Shown one piece after another: positions 8,669 through 16,917 of a stretch of DNA of 64,000 nt. Source of the stretch: Solibacillus daqui. GTDB lineage: Bacteria; Bacillota; Bacilli; Bacillales_A; Planococcaceae. The notes below the pieces were generated by a model that ran no database searches, was not told the DNA's origin, and saw only the letters and a program-made list of their open reading frames with translations. Every line of letters begins with the position of its first letter. Within the stretch, counting starts at the first letter, position 1. Made by a program: the position numbers and the translations under genes. The stretch is from NCBI RefSeq assembly GCF_028747805.1, contig NZ_CP114887.1, positions 2,907,501 through 2,971,500 of the forward strand, given 5' to 3'.

Positions 8669-9437
8669 CTGCTTCACCATCTACTGGGGCAATCGCAAAA
8701 CAACGAGCTGGGAAACCTGTTGCATTTTTAACTTTCGGGAACGTTGCAAAAATAATCGCACCAACTGGAGGCACTTGGTCTAAGTTGGCCATTACTTCAA
8801 TTTGGAATTTATCTTGTTGTAAAACATAATCCTCACCAGCAAAGCCGATTTCTTGCTGTAATAATGGCGGATCTGTATCAAATGGTTCGTGTCCAACCGC
8901 GCCAACATTTCGCACTTCAAATAAAAACTTCAATGCCTCCACAGACCAACCTGGATAACGTGAAATGCCATTCTCATCTTTATTTAACATCGCATTTTGA
9001 TTTGGCCAACGCTTCGACCAGTCCGAACGCATTGCGACAAACGCACCTTCTGGAATTTGACCATACTGCGCTTCAAACTGCTCAATATCTTCAACCGTTA
9101 ATGCATAATCATGACTTTCTGTCACTTTTTCATGCACATCTATGACAGTTAATGGATATGCAAATTCATCGACACGAATTTCATCGACTAATCGGGCATT
9201 TGGTACAAAATGCCCCGGTGCATCAATATGCGTACCATATTGGCCTGGAAAAGCATAATGATTTACTTTCATTGGCGCTTCAGGGAAATCAAATAATACC
9301 GTATTTTTTAACGGTTCAAATCCCGGCCAGCGCGGTGTATCTTCACCAAAACTTTGTGTTAAATCTACCCACTTGTATTTTGGTGACTGCAATTCCTTTA
9401 ATTGATTCCAAAGTGTTAAGTTTGTCGCAACTACCAT
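8661..9437 (-). CDS. Cyclase / kynurenine formamidase-like metal hydrolase
   Basis: A 258-residue member of the cyclase family that includes kynurenine formamidase KynB and isatin hydrolase. The metal motif, normally HxGTHxDxPxH, reads QYGTHIDAPGH here (Gln66, His70, Asp72, His76), so the first histidine ligand is replaced by glutamine. A later GHEPFDTD segment fits the family. A GGAGG site precedes the ATG. It is the first gene of a two-gene operon with the AhpD-like protein. The glutamine may mark a distinct subfamily or altered metal binding; I cannot name the substrate. Confidence 0.78.
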   Translation of the reverse strand: MVVATNLTLWNQLKELQSPKYKWVDLTQSFGEDTPRWPGFEPLKNTVLFDFPEAPMKVNHYAFPGQYGTHIDAPGHFVPNARLVDEIRVDEFAYPLTVIDVHEKVTESHDYALTVEDIEQFEAQYGQIPEGAFVAMRSDWSKRWPNQNAMLNKDENGISRYPGWSVEALKFLFEVRNVGAVGHEPFDTDPPLLQQEIGFAGEDYVLQQDKFQIEVMANLDQVPPVGAIIFATFPKVKNATGFPARCFAIAPVDGEADE

Positions 9438-9568
9438 CTAGAGTCCCTCCTAAAATAGTTTTCTGAATTTATTGTAAATTACAAATATTTATAAATCAAA
9501 CTATTTTAATATGGATAATTAAATAATTTTTTTGTATTTCAATTATTGAATTCCTATCAAATTAAAAA

Positions 9569-9602
9569 AAACAATTTTTCTACATAGTGAAAAATTGTTT
9601 CT
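9569..9602. terminator. Bidirectional terminator
   Basis: AAACAATTTTTC (9569-9580) and GAAAAATTGTTT (9589-9600) form a 12-bp perfect stem in the gap between the cyclase start and the ysdA stop. It is best placed to terminate ysdA (minus strand). Confidence 0.65.
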
Positions 9603-9625
9603 TGTTTTGTTCGAGCTTCATATCG

Positions 9626-9892
9626 CTATATTTTAAATAATTGCACAAGAAAAAAAATATGGATTGCCGCCATTAATGGTAAGCCAAACGCGAAGGCATT
9701 GTGCTTTGTTTTATGGCGAAATAAATACATTCCTAGCACGCCGCCACATGCGCCACCGAAAAATCCAAGCGTTAACAATGTTTTTTCTGAAATGCGCCAT
9801 TCTTTTTTCTTTGCACGGTCTTTATCGATATACATATAGACGCACAAAATGAGTGAAACAATTACAACGTATGAAAGGGCTGCTAATGCCAC
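9626..9892 (-). CDS. ysdA: DUF1294 membrane protein (YsdA-like)
   Basis: Small membrane protein of the DUF1294 family with about three hydrophobic segments and the family core YIDKDRAKKKEWRISEKTL followed by a glycine-rich GFFGGACGG and the FRHKTKH motif. I choose the GTG at 9892 (88 residues, matching the roughly 89 of B. subtilis YsdA) because AAGGGGG sits 7 bases upstream. A longer reading from 9988 would run through a repeat element (9912-9988) and adds 32 unrelated residues. Function unknown. Confidence 0.8.
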   Translation of the reverse strand: MALAALSYVVIVSLILCVYMYIDKDRAKKKEWRISEKTLLTLGFFGGACGGVLGMYLFRHKTKHNAFAFGLPLMAAIHIFFLVQLFKI

Positions 9893-9911
9893 AACAATTC
9901 CCCCTTGATTT

Positions 9912-9988
9912 AAGAAAATCGCTAAAGCACCCTTCCAGCCCCGAGTGGGATCGAAATCGCCGAAGGGCTGGCGCTTTAGCCTAGACAA
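9912..9988 (+). repeat. Internally deleted copy of the 185-bp hairpin repeat
   Basis: Keeps the left end (AAGAAAATCGCTAAAGCACC, then the CCAGCCCCGAGTGGG block) and the right end (GGGCTGGCGCTTTAGCC, TAGACA) of the repeat seen at 36912-37096 and 47522-47710. The roughly 110-bp middle with three hairpins is missing. The terminal arms still pair. It lies just upstream of the ysdA ribosome site. Confidence 0.85.
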
Positions 9989-9996
9989 TTTGAAAA

Positions 9997-10028
9997 AAGA
10001 CTGATAAGGAGAATTCCCTATCAGTCTT
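9997..10028. terminator. Terminator-like hairpin
   Basis: AAGACTGATA (9997-10006) pairs perfectly with TATCAGTCTT (10019-10028); A-rich before and T-containing after. Lies between rplT and the repeat upstream of ysdA. Confidence 0.6.
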
Positions 10029-10044
10029 GATTATAAAAGAACAT

Positions 10045-10104
10045 GCTAAGTATTTTGCACCTGTCGCTTCGCTTTCGGTGCAGAAAAAATATTTTCGGCT
10101 TAGC
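10045..10104 (-). terminator. rplT: Long hairpin after rplT
   Basis: Nested stem: GCTAAG (10045-10050) with CTTAGC (10099-10104), TATTTT with AAAATA, and GCACC (10057-10061) with GGTGC (10077-10081). It starts just after the rplT stop and probably ends or stabilises the infC-rpmI-rplT transcript. Confidence 0.55.
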
Positions 10105-10112
10105 CTCAAATA

Positions 10113-10472
10113 TTATTTAGCTACTGCTTTTTTAGCTTCTTCAGCTAATTGAGTGAATGCTGCAGCATCAGTTACAGCTAAGTCAGCTAACATTTTACGG
10201 TTAACTTCGATACCAGCAACTTTTAAGCCGTGCATTAAACGAGAATATGATAAGCCGTTCATGCGAGCAGCCGCGTTGATACGAGTGATCCATAATTTAC
10301 GGAAATCACGTTTCTTTTGACGACGGTCACGGTATGCATATTGACCTGATTTCATTACTGCTTGGTTAGCTACTTTGTATAATGTATGTTTTGAACCATA
10401 GTAACCTTTAGCTAATTTTAAAACTTTTTTGCGACGAGCGCGTGTTACTGTTCCGCCTTTTACGCGTGGCAT
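10113..10472 (-). CDS. rplT: 50S ribosomal protein L20
   Basis: A 119-residue basic protein needed early in 50S assembly. The sequence opens [20 protein letters not shown] and continues with the [19 protein letters not shown] and [20 protein letters not shown] blocks that define L20. In Bacillales L20 also represses its own operon by binding the infC leader, and a matching leader is present upstream (11320-11562). Last gene of the infC-rpmI-rplT operon; GGAGG precedes the start. Confidence 0.97.
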   Translation of the reverse strand: MPRVKGGTVTRARRKKVLKLAKGYYGSKHTLYKVANQAVMKSGQYAYRDRRQKKRDFRKLWITRINAAARMNGLSYSRLMHGLKVAGIEVNRKMLADLAVTDAAAFTQLAEEAKKAVAK

Positions 10473-10547
10473 AGTAATTACCTCCTGCTAATTCTTTCGA
10501 ATGATTAGTTATTTTTGTGTTTTTAAATAATCTTTACCGAACAAAGA

Positions 10548-10748
10548 TTATTTCATGTAAGTTAATAATGTACGAATACGTTTGAAATCGCCTGAAGTTG
10601 CAACTTTAGCTTTACGTAAGTGACGTTTTGCTTTAGTAGATTTGTTAGCGAATAAGTGAGAGCCATAAGCACGGTCAAATTTTAATTTACCAGTACCTGT
10701 TTTTTTGAAACGTTTCGCAGCTCCACGGTGAGTTTTCATTTTTGGCAT
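10548..10748 (-). CDS. rpmI: 50S ribosomal protein L35
   Basis: A 66-residue very basic ribosomal protein with the L35 signature [20 protein letters not shown] at the N-terminus and the [18 protein letters not shown] block. It is the middle gene of infC-rpmI-rplT, 35 bases after infC, and has an AGGAGG ribosome site. Confidence 0.97.
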   Translation of the reverse strand: MPKMKTHRGAAKRFKKTGTGKLKFDRAYGSHLFANKSTKAKRHLRKAKVATSGDFKRIRTLLTYMK

Positions 10749-10783
10749 GTCGATTTCCTCCTAAACTTGTTTCTACATACTTA

Positions 10784-11302
10784 TTATTTCTCGTTCTTTG
10801 GTTGAAGAACTAAGAACATGCTTCGGCCTTCCATCTTCGGTTTTTGTTCAACCGTAGATACTTCAGCACAAGCTTCAGCAAAGCGATCTAGCACACGCTG
10901 ACCAATTTCTTTGTGTGTAATTGCACGACCTTTGAAGCGAATTGTAGCCTTCACTTTGTCACCTTTTTCAAGGAACTTAACTCCGGCACGTAATTTCGTT
11001 TGGAAATCATGTTCATCAATTGTAGGGCTCAAACGAACCTCTTTCATACTGATAACTTTTTGATTTTTACGAATTTCGCGGTCTTTCTTTTGCTGTTCGA
11101 ACTTAAATTTACCATAGTCCATGATACGAGCGACTGGTGGCTTGGCTTGAGGGGCCACAAGGACAAGATCCAAGTTAGCACGAGCGGCAATTTCTAGCGC
11201 TTCGATTCTCGTTTTAACGCCAAGCTGATCACCATTGTGGTCGATTAGACGAAGTTCACGTGCGCGAATGCCTTCGTTTACATACATGTCTTTGCTAATA
11301 AT
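10784..11302 (-). CDS. infC: Translation initiation factor IF-3 (non-ATG start)
   Basis: IF-3 binds the 30S subunit, prevents premature 50S joining and checks start codon pairing. The protein begins [20 protein letters not shown] and has both IF3 domains, including [17 protein letters not shown] and [10 protein letters not shown]. No ATG fits: GGAGG at 11309-11313 is followed by three ATT codons (11303-11305, 11300-11302, 11297-11299) and then the conserved SKD sequence. An AUU start is the classical infC feature used for autoregulation. I place it at 11302 or 11299 (about 171-172 residues); a longer frame from 11371 would include the ribosome site. Confidence 0.93.
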   Translation of the reverse strand: MISKDMYVNEGIRARELRLIDHNGDQLGVKTRIEALEIAARANLDLVLVAPQAKPPVARIMDYGKFKFEQQKKDREIRKNQKVISMKEVRLSPTIDEHDFQTKLRAGVKFLEKGDKVKATIRFKGRAITHKEIGQRVLDRFAEACAEVSTVEQKPKMEGRSMFLVLQPKNEK

Positions 11303-11319
11303 AATCCACCTCCAAGTGT

Positions 11320-11562
11320 TTGTCGCGAATACATGAGTTGGTGTAAAGTATAACCCGGTCGAACGGTACACCTCTCCGCGTTATGTCCATATAGCCTTTT
11401 TTGCCTTTACAAACAAAAAAGACGGACATTCGAGATGTCCGCCCGCTATATGTGCATACGCATAAACGCGTAAAACAATTCAACGTGTCTATACCTGTAG
11501 ATAACAAAATGCATCATTCAGGTGAGAAGCGGGCAGCCTCTACTTGCTAACTTTGTATTCAT
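11320..11562 (-). promoter_or_regulatory. L20-type autoregulatory leader of infC operon
   Basis: The 5' untranslated region of infC contains a transcription terminator: GGACAT/ATGTCC stem at 11424-11440 with a T-tract (complement of 11412-11420). It is preceded by long paired segments including GCGGGC (near 11440) and its partner GCCCGC (near 11530). This arrangement matches the Bacillales L20 leader, where ribosomal protein L20 binding favours termination. Structure class is assigned from position and layout, not by a covariance search. Confidence 0.75.
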
Positions 11563-11572
11563 AACCTAGATA

Positions 11573-11601
11573 ATCTTATCATGCCTCTTATTTAACGTCA
11601 A
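11573..11601 (-). promoter_or_regulatory. Sigma-A promoter of infC operon
   Basis: On the minus strand TTGACG (11596-11601) and TAAGAT (11573-11578) are separated by exactly 17 bases and sit directly upstream of the L20-type leader, as expected for the vegetative promoter of infC-rpmI-rplT. From here to 11870, the only other feature seen is the chemoreceptor ribosome site. Confidence 0.7.
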
Positions 11602-11870
11602 CGTTTTTCTTTTTTTATTTTGAACAAAAATAGCCTTTCTATTCCACGCAACATTTTAAAATATTTAAACTTGCTTCAAACGTTCACCATGTTTAAAACT
11701 TTTTCAACTAGAACATTTATTAATAGTTCTTTAGATTCTTACTGTACTACTATCAATACTAGTTCATTAGATTTCAATTGAATTGTCCACAGAAACTACC
11801 TTTTATTTCCTATAGCTCCCTGTACTACAATGAAAGTGTAAGGCTATAATATTAAATGGAGTTGATAGGT

Positions 11871-13553
11871 ATGTCTATTAAACACAAATTATTAGCTGGA
11901 TTTGCACTAATGGTTATTACGAACCTCACAGCAAGCACAATCTCATTTTATCAAATGATTGGCATTGACAAACAGTACAGTGACACAATAAACAACGGAT
12001 TGCCCAAGTTAAACGCAGTAAGTGATATACGAAATAGCTAAACGATAGAAAGTACACAGCTACAATCTTATATTTTAGGCGATGACACTGCTAAGGAGCA
12101 ACTTGAAGTAGCTCAGTCTAAATTAGATGAAACACTAGACCTTTTCAAAGAAGGCTTAGAAACCGATGCAACCATGCAGCAATTTATTTACACTAATGAA
12201 AAAATTGAACTTTATGAAAAAGAAATTAATGAAGCATTACGAATTAATGATGCCACAGGTGGAGTCGATGCCGTGGCGTACTATTTAAAAACCGTGATCC
12301 CAGCTCGTGATGCAGCCATTAATTCAGGTGAAGAGTTAAACAATCAATTTAAACAATTATTTGATAATGCAAAAAAACAATCCGAAAATAAAAAGAACGA
12401 AGCAATAATTATCGCCGCGATTGTATTCTTTAGCTCACTCCTATTAGGTATACTACTTGCACTTAGCTTAAACCGACGAATCGCTACACCATTACAAAAA
12501 TTACAAGCTTCCGTGCATACAATTGCTTCAGGTGACTTGAGTCAAGAAGACATTCAAATAAAATCAAAAGATGAAATTGGTCAATTAACGGGTTCAGTTA
12601 ACACGATGAAAAATACAATCAAGGGACTACTTGAATCCTTAGGTAGAAATGCTGAGCATTTAAGTGCTTCAGCTGAAGAGTTAAATGCTTCAACACAAGA
12701 GATTACATTACTCTCTGAAAATATTGCCCATGCTGCTTCTAACTCTGTAGAATCTACACAGAATAGTGCATTTGCCGCAAAAGAATGTGCAACGGCAATG
12801 GAAGAAACTTCTTCAGCTATCCAACGTATTGCAGAATCCGCGCAGCTATTAAATACATCAGCTAACGAAACTTCTGACATGGCAGATGAAGGTGAATCAA
12901 ATGTTAAAACAGCAAAACACCAAATGCAAACGATTTATCAATCAACGAAATTAACAACAGATTTAATCCATAAATTAGCGCAACAAACAGTCGAAATTGA
13001 AAATATATCACGCGTCATTACAAGCATTACAGATCAAACGGATTTATTAGCACTGAATGCAGCCATTGAAGCCGCACGTGCAGGTGAGCATGGTAAAGGC
13101 TTTGCAGTTGTTGCTGATGAAGTCCGCAAATTAGCAGAGGCTTCCAACAAGTCCGCAAATGAAATTGTCGCATTAACAAACGAAATTCAACTAGATACAA
13201 AAAATGTAGAGCAAGCCATTCAAGAAAGCTTAACTTCCGTTGAACAAGGCGTTGACATCATTGACAATACAGGTACATCCTTCAATAAAATATTGGCGGC
13301 AGTAGATTATATGCGCTCGCAAATTGAAGATGTATCTGCAGTAACAGAACAAATTTCAGCCGCAGCAGAAGAAGTTACCGCTTCAGTGCAGGAGTTGGCT
13401 GCCCAATCACAAATCGTCACAGATGATACTGCAAAAGCGAGAGATTCGATTAATGAACAAATTTCAGCCATGCAAGAAATTAATAGTGTTGCAAACGATT
13501 TAAGTGTACGCGCAGAAGATTTACAACAAGCTGTTGGAGAATTTAAATTTTAA
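11871..13553 (+). pseudogene. Methyl-accepting chemotaxis protein with in-frame stop
   Basis: The reading frame from ATG 11871 (GGAG 9 bases upstream) is one continuous chemoreceptor apart from a single TAA at 12039-12041. Before it is the first membrane helix (residues about 7-28). After it, in the same frame, come the rest of the four-helix-bundle ligand domain, a second membrane helix ([20 protein letters not shown]), HAMP, and the full cytoplasmic signalling tip ([34 protein letters not shown], quoted in blocks only). Read through, it would be about 560 residues, normal for the 4HB_MCP class. A later ATG (12174) could give a truncated receptor without the first helix. The stop may be a true nonsense mutation, phase variation or a sequencing error. 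Confidence 0.8.
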
Positions 13554-13569
13554 CTATTGATATTAACGA

Positions 13570-13614
13570 AAAATCTTACCATGTTGTATGAAACAACTTG
13601 GTAAGATTTCTTTA
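13570..13614 (+). terminator. Chemoreceptor terminator
   Basis: AAATCTTACCA and TGGTAAGATTT enclose a shorter inner stem (TTGT/ACAA) and are followed by a T-rich tail, 16 bases after the receptor stop. Confidence 0.75.
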
Positions 13615-13647
13615 TTTCGGAAGGATTATACTTCCAAATTACAAAAA

Positions 13648-13690
13648 CACCCCCCTTTTTTTCAATGTCAGCATTGAGAAAAGGGGGTGA
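13648..13690 (-). terminator. thrS terminator
   Basis: On the minus strand CACCCCCTTTTCTCAATG pairs with the CATTGAAAAAAAGGGGGGTG region and is followed by TTTTTG. Directly downstream of the thrS stop. Confidence 0.8.
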
Positions 13691-13696
13691 GATAAA

Positions 13697-15628
13697 TTAT
13701 TTTGTAATTTCAGCTTTAATGTTTGCTAAGAATTCTTCAAATGATACTGTTTCAGAATCTTTTGAGCCGTAACGACGAATGTTAACTGCCCCTTCTTCCA
13801 CTTCTTTATCCCCTAATACTAACATGTAAGGGATCTTCTTCATTTGAGATTCACGGATTTTGTAGCCTAATTTTTCTTCACGGTCATCCATTTCGACACG
13901 TACACCAGCAGCTTGTAATTTTTCTTGTACTTCGCGAGCATAGTCATAGTGTACAGCATTAGAAACCGGAATGATTGTTGCTTGAACTGGTGCTAGCCAT
14001 GTTGGGAATGCACCTTTGTATTCTTCGATTAAGAATGCTACGAAACGTTCCATTGTCGATACAACACCACGGTGAATAACGACTGGGCGTTGTGGTTGAC
14101 CATCTTCCCCGATGTATGAAAGATCGAAACGCTGTGGTAATAAGAAGTCAAGCTGTGCAGTCGATAGTGTTTCTTCTTTACCAATTGCAGTTTTTACTTG
14201 AACGTCTAATTTTGGACCGTAGAATGCTGCTTCGTCTTCTGCGATGAAATAGTCATAGCCTAATTCGTCCATCGCTTCTTTTAACATCGCCTGTGCAGTT
14301 TCCCACATTTGGTCGTCATCGAAATATTTCTCTTTATTGTTCGGGTCGCGGTAAGAAAGACGGAATGAGAAGTCTTTTAAATCGAAGTCTTTGTAAACTT
14401 CTAAGATTAACTCCACTACTTTTTTGAATTCCGCTTTAATTTGGTCTGGACGTACGAAAATATGCGCATCGTTTAATGTCATCCCGCGTACACGCTGTAA
14501 GCCTGATACCGCACCTGACATTTCATAACGGTGCATTGTACCAAGTTCTGCAATACGAATTGGTAAGTGACGGTACGAGTGTAAACCGTTTTTGAATACC
14601 ATCATGTGGTGAGGGCAGTTCATCGGACGTAAAACTAAAGTTTCGTTGTCCATCTCCATTGGAGGGAACATGCCATCTTGATAGTGCTCCCAGTGACCTG
14701 ATGTTTCGTATAATCTTTTCGAACCAAGTACTGGAGTGTAAACATGCTTGTAGCCTAAAGATAATTCTTTGTCTACGATGTAACGCTCAATTGTACGACG
14801 GATTGTTGCACCGTTTGGTAACCATAATGGTAAACCTTGACCTACAGTTTGAGACGTCATGAAAAGGTCTAATTCTTTACCGATTTTACGGTGGTCACGC
14901 TCTTTTGCTTCTTCAAGCATTTGTAAATGATGTTTTAACTCTTCCTTCGTGAAGAACGCAGTACCGTAAATACGTTGTAACATTTTGTTGTCTGAGTTAC
15001 CTCGCCAGTAAGCACCAGCAAGTGATAATAATTTGAACTCTTTTAATTTCCCTGTAGATGGTACGTGTACCCCACGGCAAAGGTCAAAGAAGTCACCTTG
15101 GTAGTAAATTGATACTTGCTCATCCGCTGGAATTGCTTCAAGTAATTCTAATTTGTACTCGTCTCCTACTTCTTCGTAGATTTTTTGCGCGTCATCACGA
15201 GAAACATTTTTGCGATCAATTTCGATGTTTTCCGAAATAATTTTTTTCATTTCTTTTTCGATTGCTGGTAGGTCTTCTGCTGTAATTGGTGTTGGTGAAT
15301 CGATGTCATAATAGAAACCTGAATCGATAACTGGTCCAATACCTAATTTTACATCCGGGAATAAACGTTTCACTGCTTGTGCAGTCAAGTGAGCTGTCGA
15401 GTGACGTAAAATTTCTAATGCCTCTGGTGATTTGTTCGTAATAATTTCAATCGCACCATCTTGTTCGATCCCTGTTTTTGCATCGACTAACGCGCCATTA
15501 ATTTTACCTGCTAATGTAGATTTTTTTAGACCAGGGCTAATTGAACCTGCAACGTCTAAAGTAGATGTGCCTTTTGCAAATTCCTTTACTGCGCCATCTG
15601 GGAAAGTTAATTTAATCATTTCTGACAT
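13697..15628 (-). CDS. thrS: Threonyl-tRNA synthetase
   Basis: Charges tRNA-Thr with threonine. The 643-residue class II enzyme has an N-terminal TGS domain (about 1-64), the editing domain with [16 protein letters not shown] (HxxxH zinc-like motif) and later CRGVH, the catalytic core with motif 2 ([15 protein letters not shown]), the zinc-binding NCPHHM cysteine, the motif 3 region ([10 protein letters not shown]), and a C-terminal anticodon-binding domain. AAGGAGG precedes the ATG. It is preceded by a T-box leader, so expression rises when tRNA-Thr is uncharged. Confidence 0.97.
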   Translation of the reverse strand: MSEMIKLTFPDGAVKEFAKGTSTLDVAGSISPGLKKSTLAGKINGALVDAKTGIEQDGAIEIITNKSPEALEILRHSTAHLTAQAVKRLFPDVKLGIGPVIDSGFYYDIDSPTPITAEDLPAIEKEMKKIISENIEIDRKNVSRDDAQKIYEEVGDEYKLELLEAIPADEQVSIYYQGDFFDLCRGVHVPSTGKLKEFKLLSLAGAYWRGNSDNKMLQRIYGTAFFTKEELKHHLQMLEEAKERDHRKIGKELDLFMTSQTVGQGLPLWLPNGATIRRTIERYIVDKELSLGYKHVYTPVLGSKRLYETSGHWEHYQDGMFPPMEMDNETLVLRPMNCPHHMMVFKNGLHSYRHLPIRIAELGTMHRYEMSGAVSGLQRVRGMTLNDAHIFVRPDQIKAEFKKVVELILEVYKDFDLKDFSFRLSYRDPNNKEKYFDDDQMWETAQAMLKEAMDELGYDYFIAEDEAAFYGPKLDVQVKTAIGKEETLSTAQLDFLLPQRFDLSYIGEDGQPQRPVVIHRGVVSTMERFVAFLIEEYKGAFPTWLAPVQATIIPVSNAVHYDYAREVQEKLQAAGVRVEMDDREEKLGYKIRESQMKKIPYMLVLGDKEVEEGAVNIRRYGSKDSETVSFEEFLANIKAEITK

Positions 15629-15654
15629 AATGTTGTCCTCCTTATTTTTGGCAA

Positions 15655-15870
15655 AATAAAAAGCACCATCCCTCGTAAAGGGACGATGCTGTATATGCTC
15701 GTGGTGCCACCCTTCTTCCTTCTTCGTATATTACGAATAAGAAGCTCTCGGTCAGTTAACGTACTGAGAAACGTTGACGGATTTGCCCCATCACTGCTCC
15801 AAGGTAGTAAAGTAAAACACTTTGCTAGGAAGTTTGCAGCCAATGACTTCCCTCTCTAAAAGCTAGTTCG
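15655..15870 (-). promoter_or_regulatory. T-box riboswitch of thrS
   Basis: On the minus strand the leader contains the T-box sequence AAGGGTGGCACCACG (complement of 15700-15714). Next is a strong terminator (AGCATCGTCCC pairing with GGGATGGTGCT, complement of 15662-15690) with five T, then the thrS ribosome site. Upstream sequence folds into a stem I-like region from about 15870. Uncharged tRNA-Thr should pair with the TGGC bulge and prevent termination. The specifier codon was not assigned with certainty. Confidence 0.92.
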
Positions 15871-15973
15871 TTAAACTTATTGTCCTTATCAATGCATTTA
15901 TTGTTTAATTACGTTAAAAGTATACGCTCGTTTTTAATGAAATGCAACTACGAAGAAGAAAATATTTAACAAT

Positions 15974-16915
15974 TTAAATTCTTCGGTTTGTACCATCCAT
16001 TTGCACTGGAATTGTGACTGCTTTAATGCGCTCCATTAAACGTGCTGCTTTTACGACCTCAATATCACCGCGCTGCGATTGTGCCAAATGATGCTCTAAC
16101 CCGCTATAATCAAAATTAGATGTAATGAATGTTGGTAGCTCTTCACTCATTCGGTAATGCATAATCGTTCCTAGGATTTCATCACGTGTCCATGCTGACA
16201 TCGTTTCTGCGCCAATATCATCTAACATAAGTACGGGTGCTTTTTTAACATAATCGATTTTCTCATTTAATGAATTATCGCCAATGGCATTTTTCATTTC
16301 ACGTAAAAATTCTGGTACGAATACAACAACAGTTTTCACTTTTAATGTTGCAAGCTCATTGGCAATTGCACCGAGAACAAAGGATTTACCAACACCAAAT
16401 TTACCATATAAGTAAAAGCCTTTTTTCGGTAGCTCTCCTGTACGTTTATATGTTGCGACAAACTCTGCTGCTTGATCAGCAATCGTTAAACGCGAATGAT
16501 TGTCGATCGCTAAATCTTTTAATGTCGCCTTTAACACATCTTTTGGCATATGCATACTCGAAATCATATTCGCTACGTCACGGCGCTCATCTTCACGTTG
16601 CTTTTGCTCGCATGAGACATACGTAATATCAATAACATTGCGCGTAATGAACAACTTCGGAATATAACCTTTTAGTAAATTAGTACATTGATTCGTATTA
16701 CCACAGCCGCAGCATGTTAGGGATTGCCCGGTATACTCTAATAGCTTCGGTAAGCTAATTTCAACCATTTCCTTCGTTACTTGCTGCTCATGTTCGCGTA
16801 AAAATTCTTGAACTTTTGGGTGTTCGATCGTTTCACGACGAATTGCTTCAAAACGTTCTTCAAATGAGGGCATACGCTTTTTAATTTCGTTTAATTGATT
16901 ATTAATTGGTTCGAT
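15974..16915 (-). CDS. dnaI: Helicase loader DnaI (probable AUC start)
   Basis: AAA+ ATPase that loads the replicative helicase with DnaB and DnaD. The N-terminal zinc region shows CCGC and NQC cysteines (near residues 67-76 in the long form); Walker A is GKFGVGKS and Walker B VLMLDDIGAE, with a sensor asparagine in TSNF. The first ATG (16873) lacks a ribosome site. The frame extends upstream as IEPINNQLNEIKKR, which matches the remembered B. subtilis start MEPIGRSLQ, and AGGTGA lies 6 bases before the ATC at 16913-16915. That gives 313 residues, close to the 311 of B. subtilis. It follows dnaB by 2 bases. Confidence 0.9.
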   Translation of the reverse strand: MEPINNQLNEIKKRMPSFEERFEAIRRETIEHPKVQEFLREHEQQVTKEMVEISLPKLLEYTGQSLTCCGCGNTNQCTNLLKGYIPKLFITRNVIDITYVSCEQKQREDERRDVANMISSMHMPKDVLKATLKDLAIDNHSRLTIADQAAEFVATYKRTGELPKKGFYLYGKFGVGKSFVLGAIANELATLKVKTVVVFVPEFLREMKNAIGDNSLNEKIDYVKKAPVLMLDDIGAETMSAWTRDEILGTIMHYRMSEELPTFITSNFDYSGLEHHLAQSQRGDIEVVKAARLMERIKAVTIPVQMDGTNRRI

Positions 16916-16917
16916 TG

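Noticed and set aside
11295..11507. A 70-codon frame overlapping the infC start
   Set aside because: It lies across the L20-type leader and terminator on the same strand and has no ribosome site; likely a by-product of the leader.
15616..15843. A 75-codon frame in the thrS leader
   Set aside because: It is the T-box and its terminator read as codons; the structure explains the sequence.
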